Shown: in pieces, positions 21,909 to 35,213 of the stretch
Layout: every line of letters starts with the position of its first letter
How positions within the stretch are numbered: position 1 is the first letter of the stretch
Origin: Euonymus europaeus
Taxonomy: Eukaryota; Streptophyta; Magnoliopsida; Celastrales; Celastraceae
DNA length: 64,000 bases
Assembly: GCA_963580455.1 (NCBI GenBank)
Contig: OY756957.1
Span: 30,844,501 to 30,908,500, forward strand
Direction: 5' to 3'
Made by a program: the position numbers and the translations under genes
The notes under the pieces: model-generated
Seen by the model: the letters and a program-made list of their open reading frames with translations, nothing else
The model's database searches: none
What the model was told of the DNA's origin: nothing

Positions 21909-23144
21909 TTAAACCAAACAAACATATTTTGGTGTGGGTATAACCCAAATAGGAGACGGCCGTATAAACCAAGAATTTGTCTTGTAAAGTGGCTCCACAG
22001 CACAATTATCCAAGTCGAACACTCCCATATCATTATTTACTGATCTATGGTCTGTAAAATATATCCGATTTCCTTTGTAGCCAAATTCATGCGGATTTGA
22101 TAGGGAAAAGGATTGATTCCGACCCAAAAACACTGCATCCCCTTCAAAATTGTCTACATGTACCCAACTCGGCTGTGATCCATTTCTTGTGTCCAGCTTA
22201 CATACTTCAAACCAATAAGAGCTGTATGTAATCCGATTATAAAGTTCATCAAGATGCCTACTTACGACTTGTTCGATAACCTGCAAGATTCTAAATAGTT
22301 GGCCCCTGCATTCCACTAGATACCATAGTTGTCGCGGATGATTGGGGAGAACAGGATGGATGGGAGGGTTAGTGTGAAAGCCATTGCGGTAAATCTCAGT
22401 CAGTGAAGGTTTAGAAACAGTAGGGTCACAACAAAAAATCTCTCCTCTTGCTGATACAACGAAGAATTGCCCCTTGAAATAAATTGCATCCATAAAAAAT
22501 TTGGAATTTTTCTCTATAGCACTCCTCAAAGCCTCATCGCCAATAAAGGTCCAATCTTCGTCCCCCACCTTGCAAAAAGCCAGCTTCTCGTATCCGTAAA
22601 TAAGTAGGACAAAGCAGTTTGAGGCCGTAGGAATTGTTGATAGGACAAGTTTGCTCTCGCGGAACACCGACATCATAAGTAGGGTTATTGCTTCCATACA
22701 AAGCTCATCGGGCTCTATGGGAAAATTATATAGGGCGAACGAACAAATAACAGGAAGGTCTATGCGAGTGCCAGAGAATGCATTCAGCAGGTAGATTTTC
22801 TTTTCACCTTTTAGTATCGCAAGCCATCCTTGATAGGATCCAATATATTTGTCTGAGATCGGAAGTCTGATTTGGGGTAAGAAATCTTCTTCTTTAGCAA
22901 TATCCTTGCCAACTGGGGCGGCAAGAAGAAGAAGAAGTCTTGATTTTGAATTGTAGGTTATACCAGCTGGGGCTGGAACAATTAGACAAGGAGAACCCGT
23001 GGGGGCGTAGAGTTTGAGGTAGTTTACGGTCGCACTTGTCCAGGATCTGCATACACAAGCAAATCGATAATAATCTTTACCAATAATTAGTTTTTGCAGG
23101 ATTAGCTGCAGGGCATCTTGAGGGAGTTCAGCCCAGTTTCTCAT
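21909..23144 (-). CDS. F-box/DUF295 protein, copy B (full length)
   Basis: 411 residues with an intact F-box and DUF295 C-terminus as in copy A. It differs from A in a central block of about 100 residues (C-M-E-A-I-T-L-L-M-M-S-V, then Y-G-Y-E-K-L, then D-E-A-L-R-S-A-I). In that block the latter part is identical to the truncated F-box pseudogene of the same unit, pointing to conversion or shared ancestry. Confidence 0.88.
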   Translation of the reverse strand: MRNWAELPQDALQLILQKLIIGKDYYRFACVCRSWTSATVNYLKLYAPTGSPCLIVPAPAGITYNSKSRLLLLLAAPVGKDIAKEEDFLPQIRLPISDKYIGSYQGWLAILKGEKKIYLLNAFSGTRIDLPVICSFALYNFPIEPDELCMEAITLLMMSVFRESKLVLSTIPTASNCFVLLIYGYEKLAFCKVGDEDWTFIGDEALRSAIEKNSKFFMDAIYFKGQFFVVSARGEIFCCDPTVSKPSLTEIYRNGFHTNPPIHPVLPNHPRQLWYLVECRGQLFRILQVIEQVVSRHLDELYNRITYSSYWFEVCKLDTRNGSQPSWVHVDNFEGDAVFLGRNQSFSLSNPHEFGYKGNRIYFTDHRSVNNDMGVFDLDNCAVEPLYKTNSWFIRPSPIWVIPTPKYVCLV

Positions 23145-24802
23145 GGTTTGATCCTGTTGTTGTACTTGTAAGAGTTGGAACCGACTCCGTCTGCGTTAAA
23201 GCTGCGGCGGATGGAGATGGAGATGAGTGGAGAAGAAGAAAGAAAAGGGTGCAGGGCTGCTAGGGTTTAGGAGAACCAGCCCACTATTATATTATGAGTA
23301 CGACTGTATGATGCATGAGGATTGACTGACTGAGAGTAAGCCGTGGCCCACTGATAGAGTTACACTTGATTGGGACTTGGGAGTTAATAATAGGATTGGT
23401 ATTTCTGCGTATAAGATTTAGTCATGTCCCGACTTATGACTTATGATTATTTTAATGTTAAGTGTACATTTAATTATTCGAGATTCAAAGAAACTCCAGT
23501 TGATTATCTAATTAGTTTTTATAATTAATTGTTGTCAGGTTTAGAATAGCTTATCAGTCTGTTTAAAACTATTAAATTTATGTTTATAATAGTTTAATGG
23601 TTGTTTTGAACAGTCTATTTTATATTTAGAACAATGTAATTTATGTTGGTTGATCTCAGTCTAACCTCGAATCACATTATTCACCGTCTAAACCAAGCGT
23701 GGTGTACTTTCAACGCCTCCTACGAAATCAAACGGATACCAACTGCAAAGCCGCCAGTTGACAAGAGTTAAATAATCAAGCTCGTCATGAACGCACTCGC
23801 GTTTCCATGCGCATTTGCCCTTGAAGACCAGTAAATCTATGCGTTTTCGTTGAAGAGCTTCGTGTTTTCCAATTTTATACTCTTGTTTTTTTTCTTTCTT
23901 TGATAATCTACGAGAGAACTCCTACACTTCTAATTATTTAGAATAAGGTATTTTGTTTATAATAGGATAATTTTTGTTCAGCATATTGTGTAAGAATCTT
24001 GTCAAAGTATTTATTGTTATGTTGAAAGAATTTTTTTTGATTTAGAATTGTGTTTAACTCTGTTTAGAATACTGCAAAATTCTGTGTATAATAGCGTTTT
24101 TATGTTAGGAATAGTTTTTCTGCATATAGAATAGTATTTTTCTATTTGAACTGAGTTAGGGAGTGCTCATGTCTCTTTGTGGGGTCAGTGTAGGGTGACA
24201 ATCTTGTTATTTTATGTTTAGAATATTGCCATTTTTATTTTGAACAGTGTAATTTACTTTTAGAATAATTTAATTTTTGTTATGAACCGTTTATTTATGA
24301 AGATATGTTAATTATAGGTGATGTAGTTCAATTTATGTGAGGATATCTGAAATTTTTATCTCTGATGGATAAGAGAGTGAAGAATAAACTTGATCGTGGG
24401 GATAAAATCATTTTGAAGACGATGGAAGAGATTGAAGACCTCGTGAGAGGTAGAGTATGAAAAGAACCATGTTGGAACCCCGATCCAGCGGTTTAGGACA
24501 AAGATAACTGACCGTATGAATTTGTATCAATCATATATTTACACTTTATAATTAATATTTCACTGAACATTTTTTAAATTTCTTTCATTTTCAGTTTGGA
24601 CTGCATGATATTTTGCATCAAATTCATGAAGTTGCTGAGTTCAGACGTTCCTTTTTGTGTCTTGAATGGAGATGTTAAGTTCTAAATTTATTTAAAACAG
24701 TTTTTTAACGGTTCTTTATATTTATTTTGGAACCCTTGATTTTCTCATTTTTATATATGTAGTGGATATCATTTTTTTTCCTGACTCTTGAAAATACCGA
24801 AT
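23145..24802. other. AT-rich spacer with degenerate short repeats (unit 2)
   Basis: Equivalent of 6979-8636. No gene. It differs from unit 1 at scattered sites (for example TTATCTAATTAG instead of TTATTTAATTAG), and those sites are shared with unit 4. Confidence 0.6.
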
Positions 24803-25042
24803 TAAAATGCTGGCTCTTTTCATACCTTAAACAATGTACAATGTGTTGTCAATAAAATAATGTATAAGTTATAATGAGCTAGAACACAAGTTTTTGTCCG
24901 TAATAAAAATTATTAATAAAACGCTGGCCCTTTCCAATTTTTTTTCATACATTAAGAAAATGTATGATGTGTTCTCGATAAAATAATGTGTAAGTAATAT
25001 GATCTGGAACACAAGTTTTTGTCCCTAATTAAAATTATTGAC
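24803..25042. repeat. ~117 bp tandem duplication (unit 2)
   Basis: Equivalent of 8637-8876; two diverged copies next to the F-box pseudogene 3' end. Confidence 0.8.
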
Positions 25043-25988
25043 ACGTAACTCTCGTGGGGCCGGCTGAATTTGGGTTGACAGGTTTTATTAGGGGATGCCT
25101 ACTTACGACTTCTTCGATAACCTGCAAGATTCTGAATAGTTGGCCCCTGCATTCCACTAGATACCATAGCTGTCGCGGATGATTAGGGAGAACAGGACGG
25201 ATGGGAGGGTTAGTGTGAAAGCCATTGCCGTAAATCTTAGTCAGTGAAGGTTTAGAAACAGTAGGGTCACAACAAAAAATCTCTCCTCTTGCTGATACAA
25301 CGAAGAATTGCCCCTCGAAATAAATTGCATCCATAAAGAATTTAGAATTTTTCTCTATAGCACTCCTCAAAGCCTCATCACCAATAAAGGTCCAATCTTC
25401 GTCCCCCACCTTGCAAAAAGCCAGCTTCTCGTATCCGTAAATAAGTAGGACAAAGCAGTTTGAGGCCGTAGGAATTGTTGATAGGATGACTTTGCTCTTG
25501 CAGAACACTGTCCACATAAGTACGGATATTGCTTCCAAACGAAGCTCATCGGGCTCTATGGGAAAATTATATAGGCCGAACGAACAAATAACAGGAAGGT
25601 CTATGCGAGTGCCAGAGAATGCATTCAGCAGGTAGATTGTCTTTTCACCTTTTCGCATCGCAAGCCATCCTTGATAGGATCCAATATATTCGTCTCAGAA
25701 GGGAAGTCTGATTTGGGGTAAGAAATCTTCTTCTTTAGCAATGTCCTTGCCAACTGGGGCGGCAAGAAGAAGAAGAAGTCTTGATTTTGAATTGTAGGTT
25801 ATACCTGGCCCTGGGGCTGGAACAATTAGACAAGGAGAACCCGTGGGGGCATAGAGTTTGAGGTAGTTTACGGCCGCACTTTTCCAGGATCTGCATAGAC
25901 AAGCAAATCGATAATAATCTTTACCAATAATTAGTTTTTGCAGGATTAGCAGCAGGCCATCTTGAGGGAGTTCAGCCCAGTTTCTCAT
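25035..25988 (-). pseudogene. Truncated F-box/DUF295 pseudogene with in-frame stop (unit 2)
   Basis: Same protein as the unit 1 pseudogene, including the TGA at 25695-25697 and the unrelated C-terminal ~20 residues. DUF295 is missing. Confidence 0.85.
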
Positions 25989-26634
25989 GGTTTGATCCTG
26001 TTGTTGTACTTGTCAGAGTTGGAACGGACTCCGTCTGCGTTAAAGCTCCGGCGGATTGGGATGGGGGTGGACATGGAGATGAGTGGAGAAGAAGAAAGAA
26101 AAGGATGCAGGCCTGCTCTCTTTTTTTTTTCTTTTTCTAGGGTTTAAGAGAATCATGGATTTTTTTTCTTATTTACCATGTCAGTAAACAATATTTTCCA
26201 TTCTAGCATTGAAACCCAATTATTTCTCAATCTACCATTCCTATCCTACATGGCAAAACCAAGCCAAAATCAGTGGTTGCCTTGTCATTACCTTTTCGGT
26301 CCTTTTCAGAGAATGACATGATAGGACTGCACTCTATTCAACGGTTGCAGATTTAGTGCATGTCTCTCGTCAAAAGTTGAGTCTAACTTTAATTGTTGTA
26401 TTAAAGTTTCTATAGAGTGGCCCTACAATTTCAGATGAGTTAAAAGACCCATGACTCATCCGAAAGTCAATACTCAATACCAAAGACTTACGCCATCACA
26501 ACATAAATGATTTGGATGATGTCCTAACCACGTACTCCTAATAAGTAAATAAGATTTCTCATTAAAATTAAGTCTGACGTGATAACACAATGACACACTA
26601 AATTAACTCTGCCTATATATTAGGACAGGACCTC
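25989..26634. other. 5' flank of F-box pseudogene (unit 2)
   Basis: Equivalent of 9823-10469. No gene; poly-T length differs from unit 1. Confidence 0.55.
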
Positions 26635-27082
26635 CTAGTGTATCCTACAGTGTGACAGAGACCACAACGATGGGTCTGCGAGCACCATCCCTAGCATCCA
26701 TCTCATTGTGAAAGCGAGTAGACTGAGGCCTGCCTTTCTTACTCCTCCGTAAAGTAGGATCTGGAACAATAACTGGGCCATAATAAGTGGGCCAAGTTGA
26801 CTGGTCTGATACTGGAAAAAACATCGGAGCCCAAGTACTGAGATAACTCTGCATGGAATAAAACCCGTCCACAAACCGAGACTGATTAATTCTTCGGGCA
26901 GAACATACAGCAATAACATGAGAACAAGGGTAATGATAGAGTAACCACTCGTTGCATGTACATGTGGCATTGCCCAAGTCAACAACATTTGAGAGTCGAG
27001 GCCTGGACGAATTGGTTAAACTCGCTGATGCACGCTTCACTTCAAATACCCCTGGTTGATGATGAACTAGGCTAATACACAA
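26635..27082 (-). pseudogene. mudrA-type SWIM fragment (unit 2)
   Basis: Equivalent of 10470-10917 with the same CxC...CxH finger; one residue differs before the I-N-Q-S segment (Arg for Lys). Confidence 0.75.
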
Positions 27083-27445
27083 TGAAAAGACCTGTGATTT
27101 GCTTTGCTATGCACATGGAAAAGAAACCAACAAGGGAGCCAAACGTCGGTCACATACTGAACTAGGCTAATACAGTAACATAATACGAAATCATAAGGAA
27201 ATAGAAGCCCAAAATATTCAGATTTTAAATGCAACAGCAAGAAACCATTACCTTTTTAATGTAGAGAGGGACTCTAGCAGATACCCAGATGGCGTTCCTG
27301 ATTCTACCGATAGCCGCTATCTTGTGTAATTCCTATTCGATTTGATCCCACTCGATTATACATCCATAAACGATACTCAAGTATATCCATTATATTAAAA
27401 TCACCTACATAAATTGATTTGAAATAAAACAATCAACAATAAAAA
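27083..27445. other. Non-coding, flank of mudrA fragment (unit 2)
   Basis: Equivalent of 10918-11280. No gene seen. Confidence 0.4.
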
Positions 27446-28000
27446 TAATACTAAAATTCACCAATAAATAATTCTACTGTTGTCATTATATTAATATTAC
27501 TAATTAGTTTGGTTAAAAAAACTACTACTACACATGCTTTAAAATTTCTTCTGGAATAACCACTGCTTCTAGCTCCTCCTCTATAACCTAAAATATTTTA
27601 TTTACTAAAAAAATGAATAACACAAACAACAATAAAAAATAACACTAAAATTCATCAACAAATCCTCAACTCTTGTCAATATATTAATATTACTTGTTAG
27701 TTTAGTTAAAAAAAAACTACTACTACACATGCTTTAAAAATTCTACTGCAAACAACCACTACTTCTAGCTTTGCCTCTAAAAAATTTTATTTACTAACAA
27801 AATGAATAACACAATAAAAAAAATAAAAATAACACTAAAATTCACCAATAAATCTCCCACTGTTGTCATTATATTAATAATACTACTAAGTTTAGTTCAT
27901 AAAAAAACTACTACAGAAGCTTTAAAATTCATTTTGGAACAACTACTACTTCTCCTCCTATAAAACCTAAAACAAATTATTTACCAAAAAACTGCATAAT
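27446..28000. repeat. Three ~190 bp tandem repeats (unit 2)
   Basis: Equivalent of 11281-11835; same three diverged copies. Confidence 0.85.
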
Positions 28001-28314
28001 AAATAAATAATGAAAACAATAAATAAATTCTTACATATTAATTAACACAAATATGTGGTTATGATCGGTCAACTTGGATTAAGAAAATGAATTTGGAAAA
28101 TTCAAAATATATTATTTATTAAAAATTCATAAAAATTAAACCATGAAAAATACAAAAAATTATTACCGGTTAACACTGAAGAATATACGATAGAAATGAA
28201 GAACTTCGTCTGAGATGATGATTTTGGATGTGCAACAACTCAGATATAAGAATCTGGACACTTCTTGCTGTCGAAGGCGAGTTCTTGTATTTCTTCACAA
28301 TGAGAGATGAAGTG
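28001..28314. other. AT-rich non-coding (unit 2)
   Basis: Equivalent of 11836-12149. Nothing recognised. Confidence 0.4.
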
Positions 28315-28683
28315 TCGGGGAAAGACATTAAAATGTAATTTAGTGACGGATTTAGCCACGGATATTGTAACGGACAAAGCATTAAAGGAGATTCCGTCAA
28401 AAAGTGGCGAAAATTTCAAAACGTTTGTGACGAATTATCTATCCGCCGCTGATGTTATACAAAAAAGTAAACGACAAAACAATTTGCGACGGAATTGAGA
28501 CGGAATAATTTAGCCCGGAATATTCCGTCGCAAAATCCGTCGCAATATTGCAAAAAGTTCCACAAAAATTCAAACAAAATCTGCCACGAAATTTCTTACT
28601 TTTTCCGTCGCAAATATAAAATTTGAAACGGATGTTCTGTCCGCCGCAAAATTCCGTCGCCAAATGACCTTTTTGTTGTAGTG
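28315..28683. mobile_element. CACTA terminal fragment (unit 2)
   Basis: Equivalent of 12150-12519, ending GTTGTAGTG at 28683. It has TTAGCCCGGAAT where unit 1 has TTAGCCACGGAAT; unit 4 shares the unit 2 form. Confidence 0.75.
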
Positions 28684-28704
28684 TTTGATATTACACCAAG
28701 CAGA

Positions 28705-29156
28705 CCCCTCAAGTAACAAACCCTATCACGAGGCAAAGCTTTTGTAAAGATGTCTGCATGCTGCTCTTCAGATCTGCAGAATTCTAGATAACTATCTTAT
28801 TTTCAATGACAATTCTTATAAACTGATATTTGATCTTGATATGCTTGGTCAAATTATGTTCAACCGGATTTTTGGCAATATATGGCTATGATAGATTTGT
28901 TGTCACAATAAACCTTGGTAGGCCTGTTGTGAGTGATACCAACATCCTCCAAAATTCTTCTTAACCAAACCAACTGATGAGCAGCTTTAGAAGCAGAAAC
29001 ATATTCTGCTTCTGCAGAAGACAAAGCCACTGATTTTTGCTTCTTTGAAACCCAGGAGCACACTCTTGATCCCATACCAAATACAAACCCAGAGGTACTT
29101 TTCATATCATCCAAGCATCCAGCCCAGTCACTATCACAATAACCAACCAAGTTCAC
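28705..29156 (-). pseudogene. Ty1/copia RNase H fragment (unit 2)
   Basis: Equivalent of 12541-12992, with the same open RNase H part (28860-29156) and the same frameshift. Confidence 0.85.
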
Positions 29157-29167
29157 CTCCTCACTTG

Positions 29168-29230
29168 ATTCAGGCCTCGGGGCCTAAGTACTTAATCCAA
29201 CTAATTCAGGCCTCGGGGCCTAAGTACTAA
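29168..29230. repeat. 36 bp minisatellite, two copies (unit 2)
   Basis: Equivalent of 13004-13066. Confidence 0.85.
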
Positions 29231-29236
29231 ATTAAT

Positions 29237-29521
29237 ACACACACATATAGATGCATACATATATTTATATACACAATATATATGTATTACTATATATATA
29301 TATATGCACACGGACGTCAATGTGCATGTGTATATATATACTAGCTCTAGTTGCAGGGCTTACCATTTGTTACAAAAGCTAAATTCATTTCTTTATTGGT
29401 AAATGGATGCAGACATGATGAAGTTTTAGGACTGTTTTGATGATCTAATGGGTTTATTATGATTGTGTGGTTATGGGTGGAGACATGCTGAGTTAAGTCT
29501 TCATTTTCTTGAGGAATGATG
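29237..29521. repeat. Copy of MICU 3'-flank block (unit 2)
   Basis: Equivalent of 13073-13357; the second half of the flank copy resumes near 30279. Confidence 0.9.
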
Positions 29522-30278
29522 TTGCAGGTGATGGTGTTTTATTGTTTTTTGACTTTCTATTTTAATTTTTTTTTCCTTGCAAATTAATATTTATCGCATC
29601 TCCCTTTATTGTTGATTTTCTTTAACTGATAAAGAAATTTATATCTGAATTTGGCCGCACATGACTACATGTTCATAAATTGGAAAATTTTCAACACAAA
29701 TCACAAATACTATAATTTTCTCTCAATAAAGCGGGTGATCTCAAATATAATGTGAAAGACCAACGCGCTTCTATATCTTACTATTTTCAGTCTTTTAGTG
29801 TTGAAGCACCATCCAAATGTTCGGTCACAGGTGTGAAGGAATTTTTCCCAGTACTCGGGCAATTTATTGTAATTTGGATTATGAAATTCAGATCATATAT
29901 ATTCAAAATCTTAACAATGTTTTCCAATTGCAGTTGCACAGTGTGATGATCTGAAATTGGAGTTTATCGAGGAGCAGACAATAAGGAAGGAGCTTTACAA
30001 CCAACTGCATGAAGCAAAAAGGCATAACATAGATTACTGAGTCAGTAACAGACACAACAATCCCACTATCCAGGAATCCCCAACTCCATCCAAGTCCTGA
30101 GTCTTCAAATAGACAATGGATCAGGTAAGCTATTTCTTCCAAGCAAATAAACTTCAAATAACAATAAATCACCCTTAATTGCATCCATTTTCTTTGTGTT
30201 CCAGTCCCTTTACTATTGTCATGGTATATTTTTTTGCAGGCTATTTGTTTACCATGCGATATTAAATATACACCAAAT
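29522..30278. other. 757 bp segment absent from MICU-flank locus (unit 2)
   Basis: Equivalent of 13358-14114, containing the kinesin-like exon fragment. Confidence 0.6.
29934..30040 (+). pseudogene. Kinesin-14-like neck exon fragment (unit 2)
   Basis: Same sequence as the unit 1 fragment: preceded by a TTGCAG acceptor, diverging after E-A-K, then stop. Confidence 0.5.
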
Positions 30279-30335
30279 ATGAATTTCTTCTAGACAGCTC
30301 GCAGCAACGTGCGGGGTAACAACCCAGAGATTGTT

Positions 30336-30593
30336 CTACCAGTATTCGCCGCAGAATTTACAACGGTAAGAGGGAAGACCCAGGTCTAATGCAGCTGGAT
30401 TTGTGATTGTTCTACCAGAAGAAGATCGATTACATTCTTGGTGTTGATGAACACCTAGTTGTGATTGGTTCGGAAAAGAAATATATGATGAGGACGCTGC
30501 ATTGTCTACATGATCCCTAGACTGCGCTCGACGATGAGTCATAGCACGCTTTCGAGACATCCTATTGGCTCCACACGACTCTCCTCCATCCAT
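30336..30593 (-). pseudogene. Helitron helicase-like N-terminal fragment (unit 2)
   Basis: Same 85-residue frame as in unit 1, open throughout. Confidence 0.45.
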
Positions 30594-32653
30594 CCTAAAA
30601 TGATATGAATTTGAAGATTAAATGAAACATATAAGCGGTTGGCATAAATGCGTAGAGAATATATTTGGATCTGAGAAAAAAGTTGAAGGATGCGAGGAAT
30701 TGAATATGCTTTAATAGTGTGATATATAATTTTATCAAACAAAAAAACTCTATAAAGTGGACGTTGTATTAAATCCATGTAGGAGTGCTTGTTTGATCAC
30801 ATGTAAAAGAGTTTAAAGACAACTGTAGTTATCTGCAGTTCGTAGTCGTTTACATAACTATCAAATCATGCTGGCAAATAATTATCTAACATATTTGACA
30901 GCATCCACATTCACAAAAAATAGAATCTCTATGAAAACATGAGATACCCCTGTAATGAAGGATTACATAGATACGGAATATGTGCATTGTTTAACATCAT
31001 CACATATTCAAAAAAACTGCATGGAATAAAAGATAGACGAACCCACATGTCAAAGCATCACATATTCAAAAAAACTGCACGGAATAAAAGATAGACGAAA
31101 CCCACATGTCAAAGCATCACAGTGCATCTTTAAAGTATCATTAAAAAATCATCGAGAAACATATGCAAATGATCTGAGGATTTTAAAAAATAAAGAAATC
31201 ATTGACAGCCAACCTGGGAGGAGCAAGGAAGCTAAAGAAATGCAAGTGTGTAGCAAGCGTAATGACAAAAATAAATATAAGACTGTAGAATGAAGTCCAA
31301 AGCCTACACATGAGATATAAAATCATAAAATAAGTCGGGACAAAAACACGACACCGAAAGAACTCAATGACAAATAAATCAGAATTTTGCAGAAAAATGA
31401 CAATATAGAGCAATTAGGCACCGAAAGAACTCAATGACAAACCTCTAAATTTGTACTAAAAATTAAATCTTTAATCCATTGTAATCACGAATTACAACCA
31501 AAAAAGCATTTATATTAACAATAAAAATAATGAACTGATAACAACATGAGAATACCCAAAAGAAGGGGTAAATTGCACCAGAATGCGTAAAAAATTGAGC
31601 TATAATATAGAGGATCACAACCGATTATAAGTACAAAAGTCGAGAGGTTGAATGTTGGTAGAGTAGATGAAATTAATTGCCAAAACACCAAACAAATTCC
31701 ACATAATTAACAAACGAGAAATGAAGGAGGAATGGCATAAACTGTGACTACAATCAAATAGAACTGTACGCTTGAAAAATTAGAGGAAAAAATTGGTAAG
31801 GCAAGTTGGATAACCCTAAATACCCACTCCGAAACACGAAAAATACTTTTCGGGACACCCCAATGACCCACCTAACAACACAAAAGACCCACACCAGAGC
31901 ATGGGTAAAATCAAACGAAGTGCAACGACACAACGATATCGCAAGCCTCCAAGGACGAAAAATGCACGAATTAACACAAAAGGAAGAGAAATGAAACAAC
32001 AAAGTTGCAAGCCTCCAAAGAGGGGGAAATGCATGAATTAACACAAAAGGAAGTGAAACGAAACAGCGAAGTACCAGAATACGGGTAAAATCGAACAAAG
32101 TGAAATGGAAGAGTGAATTTCGAAGCCTCCTAATAGAAAAAAAAATGCACGAATTAATCAATTAAAAAATAAATAAATCATTAAAAACCAACCTGGTAGG
32201 AGCAAGGAAGCCAAACAATAGTGAGTCGAAAAAGCAAAGATCGAAGAAAGGAGGAAATACCTGCACGGACACCCTAATGACCCACAAATGGTTGATTTAC
32301 ACAGACTATGTTGTCGACGAAGGAATGAAGTGACGAAAACAAATCGATTACGTGTAGAAGCAACTTGACCGAGTAGGATGAGTACAGATCGAAGAAAGGT
32401 ATGAAGCAAATCCCGAGAAAAATGGTGCATGAACCACAACAAAAAATGTGGAAGCCGAGGATATGTGCCAAGATGGCGTCATTTTGATGTTCCTATGACT
32501 TGCAAAGGTCAAAACGGTGTCTTTTTTATATTCATGTGACTTGCAAAATGACAAACCAAGCGTGCGAATAAACAAAAGCTAAGGACTCGCTGGGAAAACA
32601 CAGCAATCCCACCAAGCTTATATATAAGAGTATATTAGAAGATAGACTATATT
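30594..32653. other. Repeat-rich non-coding block (unit 2)
   Basis: Equivalent of 14430-16489, with the 58 bp duplication (31002-31118) and the ~65 bp minisatellite (about 31864-32154). No gene supported. Confidence 0.6.
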
Positions 32654-32899
32654 TTAGATATTATATTATGTGTGTGTGTAGATTAATATATATACACATG
32701 TATTTATGTATGTATATATATGTTATATTTTTTGGGCCGGACCAAATAGAAGGGCTTTTGGTCGAGCTCGGTCCTAAAAATATAGCACAGCCCCCCCCCC
32801 CCCCCACCCCACGCTTAGGGTCGGGCTACCCAAGCTTGATGTCATTTCGAGCATTGGCTGGACCAAGGCCCGCGAACCGTTTGGTGACCCCTAATTGAC
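32654..32899. mobile_element. hAT-like MITE end candidate (unit 2)
   Basis: Equivalent of 16490-16735; the C homopolymer is slightly shorter than in unit 1. Confidence 0.35.
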
Positions 32900-33651
32900 A
32901 GTAGCTATAACACTTAGAAAATTCAAAATTGTGCACATTGAGTGAATTACTCGATTGAGTGACCAAATGTTGTCCAATTACTTTGAAATTTGACATGAAC
33001 ATTTTTATGTGCCTAATATGATTTATCATCTATAAATTTCAACTTTCTGGATGCGTTTTAAATGAGATTGACCTAAATGCAATGCATGAAGGTCTTTTGA
33101 GCTAAGAAGCAAAATTGAGCTTGTAATCCTTATAGTCAATGGCGTGCGACACTGGCCTCTCTTCTTGATGTAGGACAATTGGCTTTGGAACTTCAGAAAG
33201 AATTAGATAGGAAGAAGACCAAAACAATGAAAAGGACATAGGTGGAGTTTAAAAAGGACGTATTGTAGCCGATATTTCTATTATTGTTTCACGAGCTCTG
33301 TTTTAAGCAAGCCATACCTTTCCAAAAGCAGAACGACGATGCGGCCATGAATCGAGAGCTAATGCATTGGTCGCACGATGGATTTCGGCCATCCGAGGTC
33401 GTTTAGGCCTTCAAATCTCAATCAAAGTTTTAAGTTGACTTTTTAGTGTGTTTTAATTTAATTTTAGTATTTGCTTGGGGTTAGTCTTTTAATTGCATTA
33501 GGATTTTAGACCTATTTAAGGGCGTATTTGCCTTGTTTCAAATTATTAATGATTTCTAATAAAATTTGTTTGAGACTTTTTTTCTCAAATTTTAGTGGAT
33601 TCCGAGTTGTTATTTAAAACTTTCGTTTGCAGTCCTGAAACTTAGTCAGTG
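32900..33651 (+). mobile_element. Probable LTR-retroelement UTR/LTR remnant (unit 2)
   Basis: Equivalent of 16736-17489, fused at its right edge to the DUF627-gene 3' copy. Confidence 0.35.
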
Positions 33652-34062
33652 AATGTAAGTTCTGCTGAAGCATCGACTACAGATGGCATGCCGGCTAGAT
33701 CAAGGAGAAATGTGAATTGAAGAAGGGGTGTGTGATCACAGGTGCATAATTGTTTCGTTTTATATAGTTGCAGCTTCTTTGGGTCTCTTAATAAAATCAG
33801 TCAGTGTTGAGTAAATACTAATAATATAGAATGTTTGCTTTACATAAAATATTGTTTTTTAAAAAAGAAAAAAAAAACTGCCTAAGCACTTGTTTTGAGT
33901 AATGGGGTGTTTAGTGTTTATGGGATGGACTTTCAAAAGAGATTCAATGGATTAGGAGCTGAGCTATTCTCGAATTCCATGTCGACTATTCACAGTGCCC
34001 TTCAACCAATTCCAACACAGAGGGCCCAGTGCAACAATGGTCTAATGCTACAATAACTAGAG
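33652..34062 (+). pseudogene. Copied 3' end of DUF627-like gene (unit 2)
   Basis: Matches 5180-5586 and keeps GAAGAAGGGG after the stop as in the source gene, so it is closer there than the unit 1 copy. Ends at ACTAGAG (34056-34062). Confidence 0.9.
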
Positions 34063-35213
34063 CATAGTTACCAGGAACGGTTGAACCCCCCTGTCCCCTG
34101 AATTGGGACGGTCGTTCCGGAACGGGGTACGATAGCGACCTGGGACGTCCGGGAACGCGACCTGGGACGCCCAATTTGGCGTCCCAAAAATCTGACCTTG
34201 ATTCTAGATAAACCTACTCGCAACTTCAATCAAGTGCAGATCCAGAACTTCTGGGGCCAAGATTTGGAATTATCGGTCCGCTTCTTGTCCACACAGGTGA
34301 TATTCTCAGAAAACTTTCAAAATCGGCAGAGATGGGCGTCGTAATCGGCACAGATGAGCATCGAAACCTTTTGATTTTTGGCGATTGAAATACAAAAACA
34401 CACTTGGCGTGATGTGAGAGTGAATGTCTGATAGAAAAAAAAAGATAAGAAGACAAAATGATAGATGCAAGAAGCCAAGAACAGAGTTACAGAGAAGACA
34501 AGAGTTCTTGGAGCTGTGGAGTGTTGGGCGCGTTGAGAAGAGAGAGACGATGAAAAACTAAATGAGGTGTCAGCAGTAGGTGAAACTTTGCAATGGAAAA
34601 TAATTTTTTTTAATGTTTATCAGGAGTAGGTAAAATTTTACAATTGAAATTGTAATTTTTTAATGTTTATTGGAAAGTAAATTCTTTTAATGTTTTATCA
34701 GCAGTAGGTAAAATTTACAATTGAAATTGAAATTTTTTAATGTTTATCGTGTGAAATTGAAATTATAATATTATATGATTAGTTAAATATAGCTTTCGAT
34801 GTACAGAAATTAGAATTTTTTAATGTTTATTGTGTGAAACAAAATTTTAAAGTCAAACAAAATTTGTTCAATTGACAGGGAAGAATCCAGAAGCAAACCT
34901 ACGAAGATGGAGGACCTACCGCAGATATTGTACATATATTACAATATTATATGCATTAGTTTTTTTTTTTTTTAATATGCATTAGTTAAATATAGCTTTC
35001 GATGTACAGATATTGAAATTTTTTAATGTTTATCGTGTGAAACAAAATTTTGAAGTTAGACAAAATTTCTTCAATTAATAGGGAAGAATCTAGAAGCAAA
35101 CCTACGAAGATGAAGGACCTACTGCAGATATTGTACAGATATTACAATAAATGCATTATTCAATTATGCATTAGTTCAGAAACTCTCACTTTCTAACCCA
35201 ATACACACAGACA

